This document shows positions 54,315 to 62,721 of a stretch of DNA of 64,000 nt, in pieces. Each line of letters opens with the position of its first letter. Position 1 is the stretch's first letter. The position numbers were made by a program, and so were the translations under genes. This DNA comes from Haliea sp. (GTDB lineage Bacteria > Pseudomonadota > Gammaproteobacteria > Pseudomonadales > Halieaceae). The notes under the pieces were generated by a model, which had not been told where the DNA came from, did not search any database, and saw only the letters and a program-made list of their open reading frames with translations. The DNA is taken from contig JADJAL010000060.1 in NCBI GenBank assembly GCA_016704305.1, forward strand, positions 1 through 64,000, in the 5' to 3' direction.

Positions 54315-54446
54315 AAAAATCTCATTATTAGTTGTAACATTTTTGTGAGTATACCGCTTTTGCTAAAGCAGGTTAGCAATTTCTCCCTGGGGAGCTCAAA
54401 TCGCATTGTCGAAATGGCTGGGAGGTCAAAGTCAGCCTGAATGCGA

Positions 54447-56528
54447 TTATGGCACTTGCAATGAATTGCTCGACAAGTTGGCTACCGACAACAGGCGACA
54501 CCGCGACTGGATGTCTCCCATCAACCGGTCGACATTGCCCAGCGCGCCGAGTCGCTCGCCCAAAATCGCCAAGGCATTCTCGTACAGTCTCATATCCCAG
54601 TGATTTTTCTCACGGAATTCGCGCGTCAATTCCGGGCCCAGCTCTTCAAATACCTTCTCGATACGCTGCACCAGTTCGACCTCGCGGCCGAAAGTTTCAT
54701 TGCGGCGAATGTATGACAGGTCTATGCCTGGGAAGTATTTTTCCAGGTGATGCTCAAGCAAAATCATACTTTCGTCATAGCGCTCTACGATCACGAGTAA
54801 TGGTGTGCGGATGAGCATTGCCACGCTATCCAGGTACGCTTGCTCGCCAATAATGCTATCGAAATTGCCTGTGCAGAAGCTGCAGTGGAAGTTGCGAATG
54901 GCCGGCGCGACATCCGGTCGCATACGCCAGCGCACATACTCGGCAAAAGACAGCTCTTTGGCATGGACAGCACCCGCTGTATTCGCGTCCTGGCGGCGTT
55001 CGAAGTCATATACCGAACGCGCTCGATCAATCGGGTGGCGCAGTGCGATAAGAGGCAACAGCTGCAGCTCGTCTGAAATTGGAAGCGGGAATCTGACCTG
55101 GTGGCTGGAGAGGGCTGAAATGTGCTTGTGTGTTTCCAGATAGGGCTTCAAGTAGGCGGCCCCACGGCGCATATTGTCATCGTCCCGGTGATTGACGAAT
55201 CTGGATCCGAACTGTCTTTCCAGGCTCCAGTCCAGCGTCGTCCCGGCATTTTTGAACAGATGACAGTGTACTATGACCGGCCTGGTGCTCACGGTCCTTT
55301 TCACCTGTTTGGGAGCATCTGCTTCCAGAATCCGTTCCAGTGCGGCCCGGGTCGTCTCCGTGCTGAATTGCTCCCGGATTATCTCGCGGCAGTTGGTAGA
55401 GAGCTTTTGCCACAGGAATTTCTCCCGGTACAAGGCAACGACACTGTTTGCAAACTCTGTTTCGCTGTCAGAGATAAGGATATTGAGGCCATCAGTAAGG
55501 TGCATGCCTTCAGCACCGATACTGGTTGTGACCACTGGCAAGCCATAAGAAAAGCTCTGTCCGATCTTACCTTTCACACCTGCTCCGTGCAGCAGCGGCG
55601 CGATAAACACCTTGTTGTCGTTAAAGTATTCGGAGACGTCTTCAACGTATCCCGTCACCGTAATGGATGGATTGGCCATCTTCAGCAGCCGCTCTGTCGG
55701 CTCGCTGCCCACGATCGTCAGGTGAATGTCAGGTATCTTCCTGTTGATCAGCGGGAAGATGTACTCGATAAACCAGATAATGCCTTCTTCATTGGGTGGA
55801 TGGGCGAAACTGCCGATAAACATCAGGCCTTTGCGCTCCTCGAAGCCCTTGAGACAGGGTTCCAGTGAGTGAATGTTGGAGACCACGGCCACCTTGTCCG
55901 AAAATGACTCGTCTGCCAGCATTTTTTTCTCGTAAGGGCTGACAACCAGCGTGGTATCGGCTTCCTCTGCGAGGAAAAACTCCAGATTTTTCCAGCGTTG
56001 TACCTCGAGATCCAGGCGACGTTGTTCGCGAACGTAATGCAGGTCGACCGTGTCAAAAATAGTTTTCGCTTTGGAATACTTCTTGACGAGCGGCAGATAC
56101 TTCTTGGCAGTTACTGGACGCGACATCAGCACGGCGTCGATTTCATTGCCGTAGGCTTTGATGAAGTCTTCAAAACTGACTTCGCCGTAATAGGCTTCAA
56201 TGCCCAGATCCTGCAGAGTTTTCGTGTATCTGGGATCGTAAGTCAGTTGATCCGGCCAGAACGAAACTTTGTAATCCATTGTCTGTAATATCTGCACGAG
56301 ATTGAGCATGCGTAACGAGCCGGAGTCTCGATCATAGGTGGGCACCTGGTGATCGATAATCAGGATTTGTTTCGCCCCGTTTCTCTCTCTCGCCCTGAAG
56401 AGTCCGGCGGAGCTGGGGACATGGTCTCTGTCGAGTACTTCACGCCACTTATCGATGAACTTCAGCCGATTGATGTCCTGGTAGCGCTTGTATCCGGAGC
56501 TCGTCTCCTTTGCCCGCTGAGGCTCCAC
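54447..56528 (-). CDS. GT4 glycosyltransferase plus C-terminal sulfotransferase (part of a larger protein)
   Basis: A 693-residue reading. Residues 1-45 are the end of the preceding GT2 region (ETSSGYKRYQDINRLKFIDK). A GT-B glycosyltransferase follows: ILIIDHQVPTYDRDSGSLRM, TIFDTVDLHYVREQRRLDLE, KGLMFIGSFAHPPNEEGIIW and FIAPLLHGAGVKGKIGQSFS. The second domain starts VIVHCHLFKNAGTTLDWSLE, whose KNAGTT is a PAPS-binding loop of sulfotransferase family 2, with LIALRHPIDRARSVYDFERR as the 3'-phosphate loop. It probably adds sugar and sulfate to a surface polysaccharide. It is one base out of frame with the GT2 gene upstream. Confidence 0.85.
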   Translation of the reverse strand: MEPQRAKETSSGYKRYQDINRLKFIDKWREVLDRDHVPSSAGLFRARERNGAKQILIIDHQVPTYDRDSGSLRMLNLVQILQTMDYKVSFWPDQLTYDPRYTKTLQDLGIEAYYGEVSFEDFIKAYGNEIDAVLMSRPVTAKKYLPLVKKYSKAKTIFDTVDLHYVREQRRLDLEVQRWKNLEFFLAEEADTTLVVSPYEKKMLADESFSDKVAVVSNIHSLEPCLKGFEERKGLMFIGSFAHPPNEEGIIWFIEYIFPLINRKIPDIHLTIVGSEPTERLLKMANPSITVTGYVEDVSEYFNDNKVFIAPLLHGAGVKGKIGQSFSYGLPVVTTSIGAEGMHLTDGLNILISDSETEFANSVVALYREKFLWQKLSTNCREIIREQFSTETTRAALERILEADAPKQVKRTVSTRPVIVHCHLFKNAGTTLDWSLERQFGSRFVNHRDDDNMRRGAAYLKPYLETHKHISALSSHQVRFPLPISDELQLLPLIALRHPIDRARSVYDFERRQDANTAGAVHAKELSFAEYVRWRMRPDVAPAIRNFHCSFCTGNFDSIIGEQAYLDSVAMLIRTPLLVIVERYDESMILLEHHLEKYFPGIDLSYIRRNETFGREVELVQRIEKVFEELGPELTREFREKNHWDMRLYENALAILGERLGALGNVDRLMGDIQSRCRLLSVANLSSNSLQVP

Positions 56529-57615
56529 CGTAGTGGATTACCCTCGCGGCAGGTTGGTAGACTACTTTGTAGTTGAGCGCGCGAACGGAGAAGCACAGGT
56601 CCGTGTCCTCGTAATAGGCTGGAGCGAAGCGTTCGTCAAAGCCTCCTATTTCTTTCCATAGGGAGTGTGGAATGACCAGGCACGCACCGGAACAATAATC
56701 GACCGCTTTGCGATAGGAGTATTGCGGGAGATCCGGATTGTCCCCATGCCCATAATTACAACCATTACCATCGCTCCAGATGATGCCGCCCGCTTCCTGC
56801 AGTCTGCCGTCCGGATATATGAGCTTCGCGCCTACTATCCCGGTGCTCGGGTCGGAGAAAGGCGCCAATAGGGCGTCCAACCAGCCCGCGCTGACTTCCG
56901 TGTCATTATTCAAAAAGAGCAGGTAATCGCCTTTGGCGACATCGGCAGCTTGATTGCAGGCATTCACGAAAACTTCGTTGGTTTCGTTGGTAATGACGCG
57001 AAGGCCTCTTATGGCTGCCAGGCGCGTCGGCGTTTCATCCATGGAGTTGTTGTCCACAACGATAAGCTCGCAGTTATCCGGAACGTGCAGGTAAAGCGAA
57101 TGCAAGCATTTTTCGGTAAACGCCCAATTATTGAAGACGGGGATGATGATGCTGACCCTGGGACTCTCTGAACGAACAAAAGCGATCTGCTCCTGGACAG
57201 GCGTACGTTGTGGCACGTATGCCACAGGTTGCTTATCCTCGGCGGGCGTGGCTGAGGCTGCGTCCGGAGAATTACTGGAGTCGGTAGTGCCTGACGTGAT
57301 GGTGAGATTTGCAGGCGGCAACGCTGTATCTTCTGCGCCGTTCGGGATTTGTGTACGTTCGGGATCTGCTTGCATCTCCTGCGTGTGCGAGGTGACAGGA
57401 TCCGACATTGCAACGGCGTAGATACCGTCGGTTACAGAAGCTGTAGCCACGGCGGCGAAAGTGATTGAGGCCGCTGGAACGGGATTCTCGGATGCCTCGA
57501 TGACGGAAGTCTGGTGGTTCTGTCCTGTATCCTGAGCATCGGAATCGTCGAGTTCGTTAGTGAGGGTATCCGCAGGCGCGAAGGCAGTCCCTTGATCCGG
57601 CAGCGTGTCGGTCAT
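56449..57615 (-). CDS. GT2 family glycosyltransferase with a long disordered N-terminus (part of a larger protein)
   Basis: The first 140 residues are low complexity (Thr, Ala, Ser, Asp, Pro). The GT-A domain follows: RVSIIIPVFNNWAFTEKCLH, CELIVVDNNSMDETPTRLAA, GDYLLFLNNDTEVSAGWLDA (DxD-type NND), IVGAKLIYPDGRLQEAGGII and FDERFAPAYYEDTDLCFSVR (EDTDL base). The reading loses frame after ARVIHYGGASAG near 56530; the normal continuation SSGYKRYQ is in the next gene. The stop is therefore probably false. It is also one base out of frame with the coiled-coil gene upstream. Confidence 0.85.
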   Translation of the reverse strand: MTDTLPDQGTAFAPADTLTNELDDSDAQDTGQNHQTSVIEASENPVPAASITFAAVATASVTDGIYAVAMSDPVTSHTQEMQADPERTQIPNGAEDTALPPANLTITSGTTDSSNSPDAASATPAEDKQPVAYVPQRTPVQEQIAFVRSESPRVSIIIPVFNNWAFTEKCLHSLYLHVPDNCELIVVDNNSMDETPTRLAAIRGLRVITNETNEVFVNACNQAADVAKGDYLLFLNNDTEVSAGWLDALLAPFSDPSTGIVGAKLIYPDGRLQEAGGIIWSDGNGCNYGHGDNPDLPQYSYRKAVDYCSGACLVIPHSLWKEIGGFDERFAPAYYEDTDLCFSVRALNYKVVYQPAARVIHYGGASAGKGDELRIQALPGHQSAEVHR

Positions 57616-58279
57616 CTGGACAGGTTCTGTCTGTCGGCTGCTCGATATCGTCCTGCAAGTCTATCCGCGCAGCCACTTGGTCTTCCCCGGCGCTCGGTTC
57701 AACTTGTGGAGTAAGCTCTTCTATCTGTGCATGTCGTGGCAGTTCTTCGGTTCTGGATTGATGTTGCATCTCTCCAGTCGGATGTTGCTGTGGTCCTTCG
57801 TCCGGCGGTTGCTGCTGCGGTGTTTCCTCGGCTTGAAGTTGTGAATGCTCGTTGCTACGGCGAGGCGGGGCCGTTCCCTTGTCGCCACCAGTGCCCATCA
57901 CCAGTTGCTTACTGCGATGGAGCATTTTGCGCAGCAACGTATTTTCAGGGAATAATGCGTCTACAATGCGCTGGTAAAGTCGATATGCCCGCCAAACCCG
58001 GGTCGCGTAGATTCGAAGTATCAGGGCTTCGAGCGAGTTGCTTTTGGCTAGCAGCAGACTGTTTTCATCGCGCTGGTGATCGAGTTCTTCGTTGGCTACC
58101 CCAACCAATTGCTTTTGCTGTGACAGCACGTTGTCTTGATGTTCCAGCGCATGTTTATGCCTTTTTATCTCACCTTTCAAATCCGAGATGACCTGTCTCC
58201 AGGACATGCTTTCGGCCTGTAAGACACAGATCGCTTGCTGACGCGACAGGCTTTCGGTTTTGCAACGCAGAGATGACAA
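57557..58279 (-). CDS. Coiled-coil and linker segment (part of a larger protein)
   Basis: A 240-residue reading with no catalytic domain. The first 90 residues continue the heptad pattern of the upstream gene (QVISDLKGEIKRHKHALEHQ, LVGVANEELDHQRDENSLLL). Then comes LILRIYATRVWRAYRLYQRI, a hydrophobic helix typical just before GT domains, and a Gln/Pro/Glu-rich linker. The end IEQPTDRTCPDD runs out of frame at about 57610; the next frame continues PVQMTDTLPDQGTAF. It is not a plausible stand-alone protein. Confidence 0.6.
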   Translation of the reverse strand: MSSLRCKTESLSRQQAICVLQAESMSWRQVISDLKGEIKRHKHALEHQDNVLSQQKQLVGVANEELDHQRDENSLLLAKSNSLEALILRIYATRVWRAYRLYQRIVDALFPENTLLRKMLHRSKQLVMGTGGDKGTAPPRRSNEHSQLQAEETPQQQPPDEGPQQHPTGEMQHQSRTEELPRHAQIEELTPQVEPSAGEDQVAARIDLQDDIEQPTDRTCPDDRHAAGSRDCLRACGYPH

Positions 58280-59636
58280 GTTTCTGCGCCGAAATAACGT
58301 TCTGTAGGGTTAAGCGTGCCTGCTGTTGATTGGAGACCTCGTTTTCGAGGGCTGCAATTTCTTCGAGCCGGGTCGAAATGGCGCTTTGGAGGATTGTGAT
58401 CTCATCTCTCTGGTTCGCAATCTCACTTCGCAAGCCGGTGTTCTCGCTTGATTGGCCCACAACTTCCTGCTGCAGCACTGAGATTTGATTCTTATCCGCA
58501 GCGATCTGTTTGCGCAGGTCGGAGATCCGGATGTGCGGTGTGAGCAGTTGGTTCTGCAGTTTTGAGATTTCCTTCTGCAGGTTCGTAATCTCATCCTTAA
58601 GTGCTAAACCATCATTCTGCTGGTCCTGGACTTTCCTGTGCAGCGCTATGCGTTCCTGGTAGAGATGCTCTGTATTGGCGAGATAGCGGTATTCACGGAA
58701 CAGTTTGTCCGTGTCGAACTGTGTTTTGATCCTGTTGAGCTTCGTGTGATACCAGCTTGGCGTGTTTTCTTCTTTCGCTCGCTCCAACGCCAATACAACA
58801 TCCTTGTTATAGAAAAGCTGCTGGTTGGACTGAAACTGATCGCCCACATCGTCAAATGCCGCGAGTTCCTCGGCTAAGGCGTCGCCCTCGGAGATTTTGC
58901 ACAAGAGTCGATAATAGTCTGCAATTATATTGTGGCAGCGCGCTTTGAGATCTTCTTCTGAGGCATCGTGATGGCGCAGGGTGTGATCGAGAAACTGGTC
59001 CAGTTCCGCTGGTTGTACCGCCGAGAAGTTGGGTTTATCCAGTCCCACATTGTGGAAAAGACGTTCAATACTCTGCTGAGGATCATGCAAAATGGCTTCA
59101 AACCTGACGAAGTCGCGCGGCAGGTGCCTGCTGTTGCGTTCGGCTTCCAACATGTATTGCATCCAAAGCACCAGCGACTTCTCCAGAGAAAAGCCATTCC
59201 GGCGCTGCAGAGAATCAGCGATTTCCAGTGGATTGCGAATCACCAGTGCAATGCGCGGTGTAATGTTTTCTGCCTTAAGTAGCGGTAGCCAGAATGGCAA
59301 AAGCCTGCAGAGGCGTGGATCTTTCAGTGCAGAGAGTTGATTGTCGGGAATGTCCGTGCGCAAAAAAGCGCGAGCATCTTCCAGGAGTTGAGAATTTTCA
59401 AACCTTGCCGGCCAGTTTTGTGGCAGAGGGATTGGGTCATCCCAGGCAGAATTAAATGATTCCAGGATGCAGTCATTGGCCAGAACGACGTACTTGTTTT
59501 CAAAGAATCCCTTGGGATTGTCACGTTGTGTCTCGAGCATTTTCGTGCCGAGATTCACACCCAGAAGGTCGAGAATGCCGGTAAAAGCAGATGTGCCGCT
59601 GCGGTGCATTCCCAATACGATAAGACAGTTCTTCAT
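58170..59636 (-). CDS. Sulfotransferase with C-terminal coiled coil (N-terminal part of a larger protein)
   Basis: A 488-residue reading. It starts MKNCLIVLGMHRSGTSAFTG, where HRSGTS is the PAPS 5'-phosphosulfate loop. ALKDPRLCRLLPFWLPLLKA and IALVIRNPLEIADSLQRRNG (3'-phosphate loop) follow. After about residue 300 it becomes a long coiled coil: ALKDEITNLQKEISKLQNQL, SDLRKQIAADKNQISVLQQE and ALENEVSNQQQARLTLQNVI. The frame is lost at about 58265 and heptads go on in the next reading. ATG 59636 looks like the true start of the whole unit. Sulfotransferases of this type act on glycans. Confidence 0.85.
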   Translation of the reverse strand: MKNCLIVLGMHRSGTSAFTGILDLLGVNLGTKMLETQRDNPKGFFENKYVVLANDCILESFNSAWDDPIPLPQNWPARFENSQLLEDARAFLRTDIPDNQLSALKDPRLCRLLPFWLPLLKAENITPRIALVIRNPLEIADSLQRRNGFSLEKSLVLWMQYMLEAERNSRHLPRDFVRFEAILHDPQQSIERLFHNVGLDKPNFSAVQPAELDQFLDHTLRHHDASEEDLKARCHNIIADYYRLLCKISEGDALAEELAAFDDVGDQFQSNQQLFYNKDVVLALERAKEENTPSWYHTKLNRIKTQFDTDKLFREYRYLANTEHLYQERIALHRKVQDQQNDGLALKDEITNLQKEISKLQNQLLTPHIRISDLRKQIAADKNQISVLQQEVVGQSSENTGLRSEIANQRDEITILQSAISTRLEEIAALENEVSNQQQARLTLQNVISAQKLVISALQNRKPVASASDLCLTGRKHVLETGHLGFER

Positions 59637-60215
59637 AGTTTCTTTGAGTTAGGTTTCAGTTATTTTTCTTCAATCGCCCACGCACGTCAGTGGCAGACTG
59701 TGCCATTTTTGCGCGCGGCTTACGATCCCCATTCCCCATTCGTGCAAACATCGTTGGACGGGGCCAATGTACAGGACCGCTCCTCAGTGCCGATTTGACC
59801 GCTCTGCGGGGGTGTTGCGTTCCCAGCGTGTTCCAATGCTGTCGTAATGGGAGTTTGTTGACCGTTGTGTCCCCAGTTGATTGGTAATACGCATCAAACC
59901 AGCATCAGTGATCTGCAAATATGCAATGCACAGGCCGGGTAAAAATGCGCCGCTACTATAGTACCACTGAAGCGGCATATCCTGAGCGTTTGGAGGGAGT
60001 TCTCCAAACTCAACCTGATAGAAAAATACTACACGTATCCCTGACTCCGAGGGTCACGGGAGTGGATATTTTTGGACAAGTTGCAAAATGGTATGCAAAA
60101 AATGAATCTCGGCAGGATCGCGAGAAATTGAAAGTGCGCAGATCCGATCGCACTCAGCGGCCAATATCGACGGATTTTTACCGACATCAGGCATCTGAAG
60201 TGGACTGCGAACACA
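59637..60215. other. Intergenic region upstream of the sulfotransferase gene
   Basis: No supported gene. It is AT-richer than its surroundings. A perfect 8-bp hairpin, GTTTGGAG / CTCCAAAC with a 6-base loop, lies at 59988-60009. The promoter of the minus-strand sulfo/glycosyltransferase unit should be here. A plus-strand reading from 59921 runs antisense through tRNA-Asn and is not accepted. Confidence 0.6.
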
Positions 60216-60243
60216 ATAAAAAGGGCTGCATGTCTGCAACCCT
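60216..60243 (-). terminator. Rho-independent terminator of tRNA-Asn
   Basis: Read on the minus strand, AGGGTTGCA (60243-60235) and TGCAGCCCT (60230-60222) form a stem with one mismatch and a 4-base loop, followed by TTTTTATT. Confidence 0.75.
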
Positions 60244-60263
60244 GTTTAGTGTCTTACCGTATA

Positions 60264-60339
60264 TGGCTCCGCCTGCTGGGCTCGAACCAGCGACCCATTG
60301 ATTAACAGTCAATTGCTCTACCAACTGAGCTAAGGCGGA
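60264..60339 (-). tRNA. tRNA-Asn (anticodon GTT)
   Basis: A 76-base cloverleaf on the minus strand with CCA encoded. The acceptor pairs TCCGCCT with AGGCGGA, the D arm is AGCTCAGTTGGTAGAGCA, the anticodon loop is CTGTTAA (GTT) and the T arm contains GTTCGAGCC. A terminator follows 20 bases downstream. Confidence 0.95.
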
Positions 60340-60481
60340 ATGGCGTTAACCGAAGGTCGCGTATATTAATGATGGACTGGGTCTCGGTCAACCGCTATTT
60401 GGGGTTTCTCATTGCCTCGTCATTACCGGCTGCATTTCGACGTCATGTGGATAATAATGTCGCGCTATTTTTGCGCATCAA

Positions 60482-62512
60482 ATGGAGGACTTTGTGTCCA
60501 GGCCGTTCAAGGTGGAGTCCGCGTTCCAGCCTGCCGGTGATCAGCCGGAGGCCATCAGACTGTTAGTCGAAGGGGCACGGGCCGGGCTTGCGGCCCAGAC
60601 GTTGCTGGGAGTAACCGGTTCGGGCAAGACGTTCACGATGGCGCATGTCGTGGAGCAGTTACAGCGTCCGACAATCGTAATGGCCCACAACAAGACACTG
60701 GCTGCACAGCTCTACGGCGAGTTCAAGGAGTTCTTCCCGCACAATGCGGTCGAGTATTTCGTTTCCTATTACGACTATTACCAGCCCGAGGCCTATGTGC
60801 CCTCGTCGGACACCTTTATTGAGAAGGATGCATCGGTAAATGAGCACATTGAGCAGATGCGCTTGTCAGCCACCAAAGCCCTGATGGAGCGCAGCGATTG
60901 CCTGGTGGTGGCTACGGTCTCCGCTATTTACGGCCTGGGTGACCCCAAGTCCTATTTCAAGATGCTGATCCACCTGTCGCGTGGAGAGATCGTCAACCAA
61001 CGCGACATCCTGCGCCAACTCTCGGAACTACAATACACACGCAACGACGTGGATTTTCGCCGTGGTACCTACCGTGTGCGCGGCGATGTCATCGATGTAT
61101 TCCCCGCTGACTCCGAGCGGGATGCCGTGCGTATCGAATTGTATGACGAGGAGATCGACAACATCTGCTGGTTTGATCCGCTGACCGGCGCTATCCAGGG
61201 CAAAGTTCCCCGAGTGACCATTTTTCCCAAGAGCCACTATGTTACGCCCAGGGAGGTGATGCTCGATGCGGTTGTGCATATTGAGGAGGAACTGGGTGAA
61301 CGGCTCAAGCAATTGCGGGCGAACGACAAGCTGGTGGAGGCGCAGCGCCTTGAACAGCGCACCCGCTACGATATGGAGATGATCCGTGAACTGGGGTACT
61401 GCACCGGCATCGAAAACTATTCGCGCTACCTGTCCGGTCGCGCCGCAGGCGAGCCGCCACCCACATTGTTTGAGTACCTGCCGGCCAATGCACTCGTGAT
61501 AGTCGATGAGTCCCACGCCAGTATTCCGCAGATCGGGGCGATGTATAAGGGCGATCGCTCGCGCAAGGAAACGTTGGTTGAGTACGGTTTCCGCCTGCCC
61601 TCCGCACTTGATAATCGCCCATTGCGGTTTGAGGAATGGGAGCGGTTGGCGCCACAGCGGGTCTTTGTCTCAGCGACCCCCGGCCCCTATGAGGCGGCAC
61701 AATCCGGACGTACGGTAGAGCAGGTCGTGCGCCCGACCGGCCTGGTCGACCCGAATGTGGAAGTGCGCCCGGCAACCTCGCAGGTCGACGACCTGCTGGG
61801 CGAGATCCGCATTGTCGTGGAGCGCGGTGAGCGCGTGCTGGTAACAACCCTGACCAAGCGGATGGCCGAGGATCTCACCGAATACCTGGCTGAGCATGGC
61901 GTGCGCGTGCGCTATTTGCATTCCGACATTGAGACGGTGGAGCGCGTTGAAATCATTCGCGACCTGCGCCTGGGCGTCTTCGATGTCCTGGTCGGTATCA
62001 ACCTGCTGCGCGAGGGACTGGATATGCCCGAGGTGTCCCTGGTCGCGATCCTGGATGCCGATAAGGAAGGGTTTCTGCGCTCGGAGCGCTCGCTGATCCA
62101 GACCATGGGGCGCGCGGCGCGCCACCTTAATGGCAGGGCGATACTGTATGCAGACCACGTGACTGGTTCCATGGAGCGCGCGATGGCGGAAACCGATCGA
62201 CGTCGGGACAAACAGCTCGCCCATAACAAAGCGCACAATATTACGCCAATCGGTGTCGAAAAATCGGTACAGGACATCATGGAAGGTGCCAGGCGCATGC
62301 CTACCCGGGCGAAGAGCAAGGCCAGAAACGTGGCGGAATCGAGGGCGGCCTATGCCGAGGATATTGCCCGCCTGACACCTGCTGCGCTGGCGCGCAAGCT
62401 CAAGCAGCTGGAAGCGCAGATGCATGAGCACGCGAAAAACCTGGAGTTTGAGGACGCAGCAGCGCTACGGGACCAACTCGCCGAGCTGAAACAACTCGCT
62501 TTTGTCGGCTAG
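60482..62512 (+). CDS. uvrB: UvrABC system protein B
   Basis: A 676-residue helicase-like subunit of nucleotide excision repair. Walker A is TLLGVTGSGKTFTMAHVVEQ; the beta-hairpin that probes DNA is EYFVSYYDYYQPEAYVPSSD. YSRYLSGRAAGEPPPTLFEY and VIVDESHASIPQIGAMYKGD (DESH box), EGLDMPEVSLVAILDADKEG and QTMGRAARHLNGRAILYAD follow. The UVR domain (QMHEHAKNLEFEDAAALRDQ) is at the end and binds UvrC. ATG 60482 gives the standard length; a GTG at 60494 is possible. No clear LexA box was found upstream. Confidence 0.96.
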   Translation: MEDFVSRPFKVESAFQPAGDQPEAIRLLVEGARAGLAAQTLLGVTGSGKTFTMAHVVEQLQRPTIVMAHNKTLAAQLYGEFKEFFPHNAVEYFVSYYDYYQPEAYVPSSDTFIEKDASVNEHIEQMRLSATKALMERSDCLVVATVSAIYGLGDPKSYFKMLIHLSRGEIVNQRDILRQLSELQYTRNDVDFRRGTYRVRGDVIDVFPADSERDAVRIELYDEEIDNICWFDPLTGAIQGKVPRVTIFPKSHYVTPREVMLDAVVHIEEELGERLKQLRANDKLVEAQRLEQRTRYDMEMIRELGYCTGIENYSRYLSGRAAGEPPPTLFEYLPANALVIVDESHASIPQIGAMYKGDRSRKETLVEYGFRLPSALDNRPLRFEEWERLAPQRVFVSATPGPYEAAQSGRTVEQVVRPTGLVDPNVEVRPATSQVDDLLGEIRIVVERGERVLVTTLTKRMAEDLTEYLAEHGVRVRYLHSDIETVERVEIIRDLRLGVFDVLVGINLLREGLDMPEVSLVAILDADKEGFLRSERSLIQTMGRAARHLNGRAILYADHVTGSMERAMAETDRRRDKQLAHNKAHNITPIGVEKSVQDIMEGARRMPTRAKSKARNVAESRAAYAEDIARLTPAALARKLKQLEAQMHEHAKNLEFEDAAALRDQLAELKQLAFVG

Positions 62513-62721
62513 AATTCGCTGAATAGACCACGCGCTATAGTAATTCGAGGTCCGATCGGGCATCATTCGCCCCCCTGATGCATGAGGTCTGTAACGTGAG
62601 CTGCGCCGCTCGCGCTTTGCAGACTGAACATCGGAGTTTTTAGCGCCAACGATTTAGAACCAACTATCAAGCAGCCTCACGTGGCCTTTAGTAGGGGTCA
62701 CCACTGAAACAAGGACCGCAC

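Noticed and set aside
59921..60301. 126-residue plus-strand reading ending in PPAGLEPATH
   Set aside because: Its end is the antisense of tRNA-Asn, a well-known false-protein signature, and the rest has no domain or ribosome site.
60350..60481. LexA box upstream of uvrB
   Set aside because: No CTGT-N8-ACAG match was found in the upstream bases.
62513..62721. Leader or T-box-like control of thrS
   Set aside because: No tRNA-like operator, peptide leader or T-box sequence could be recognised.
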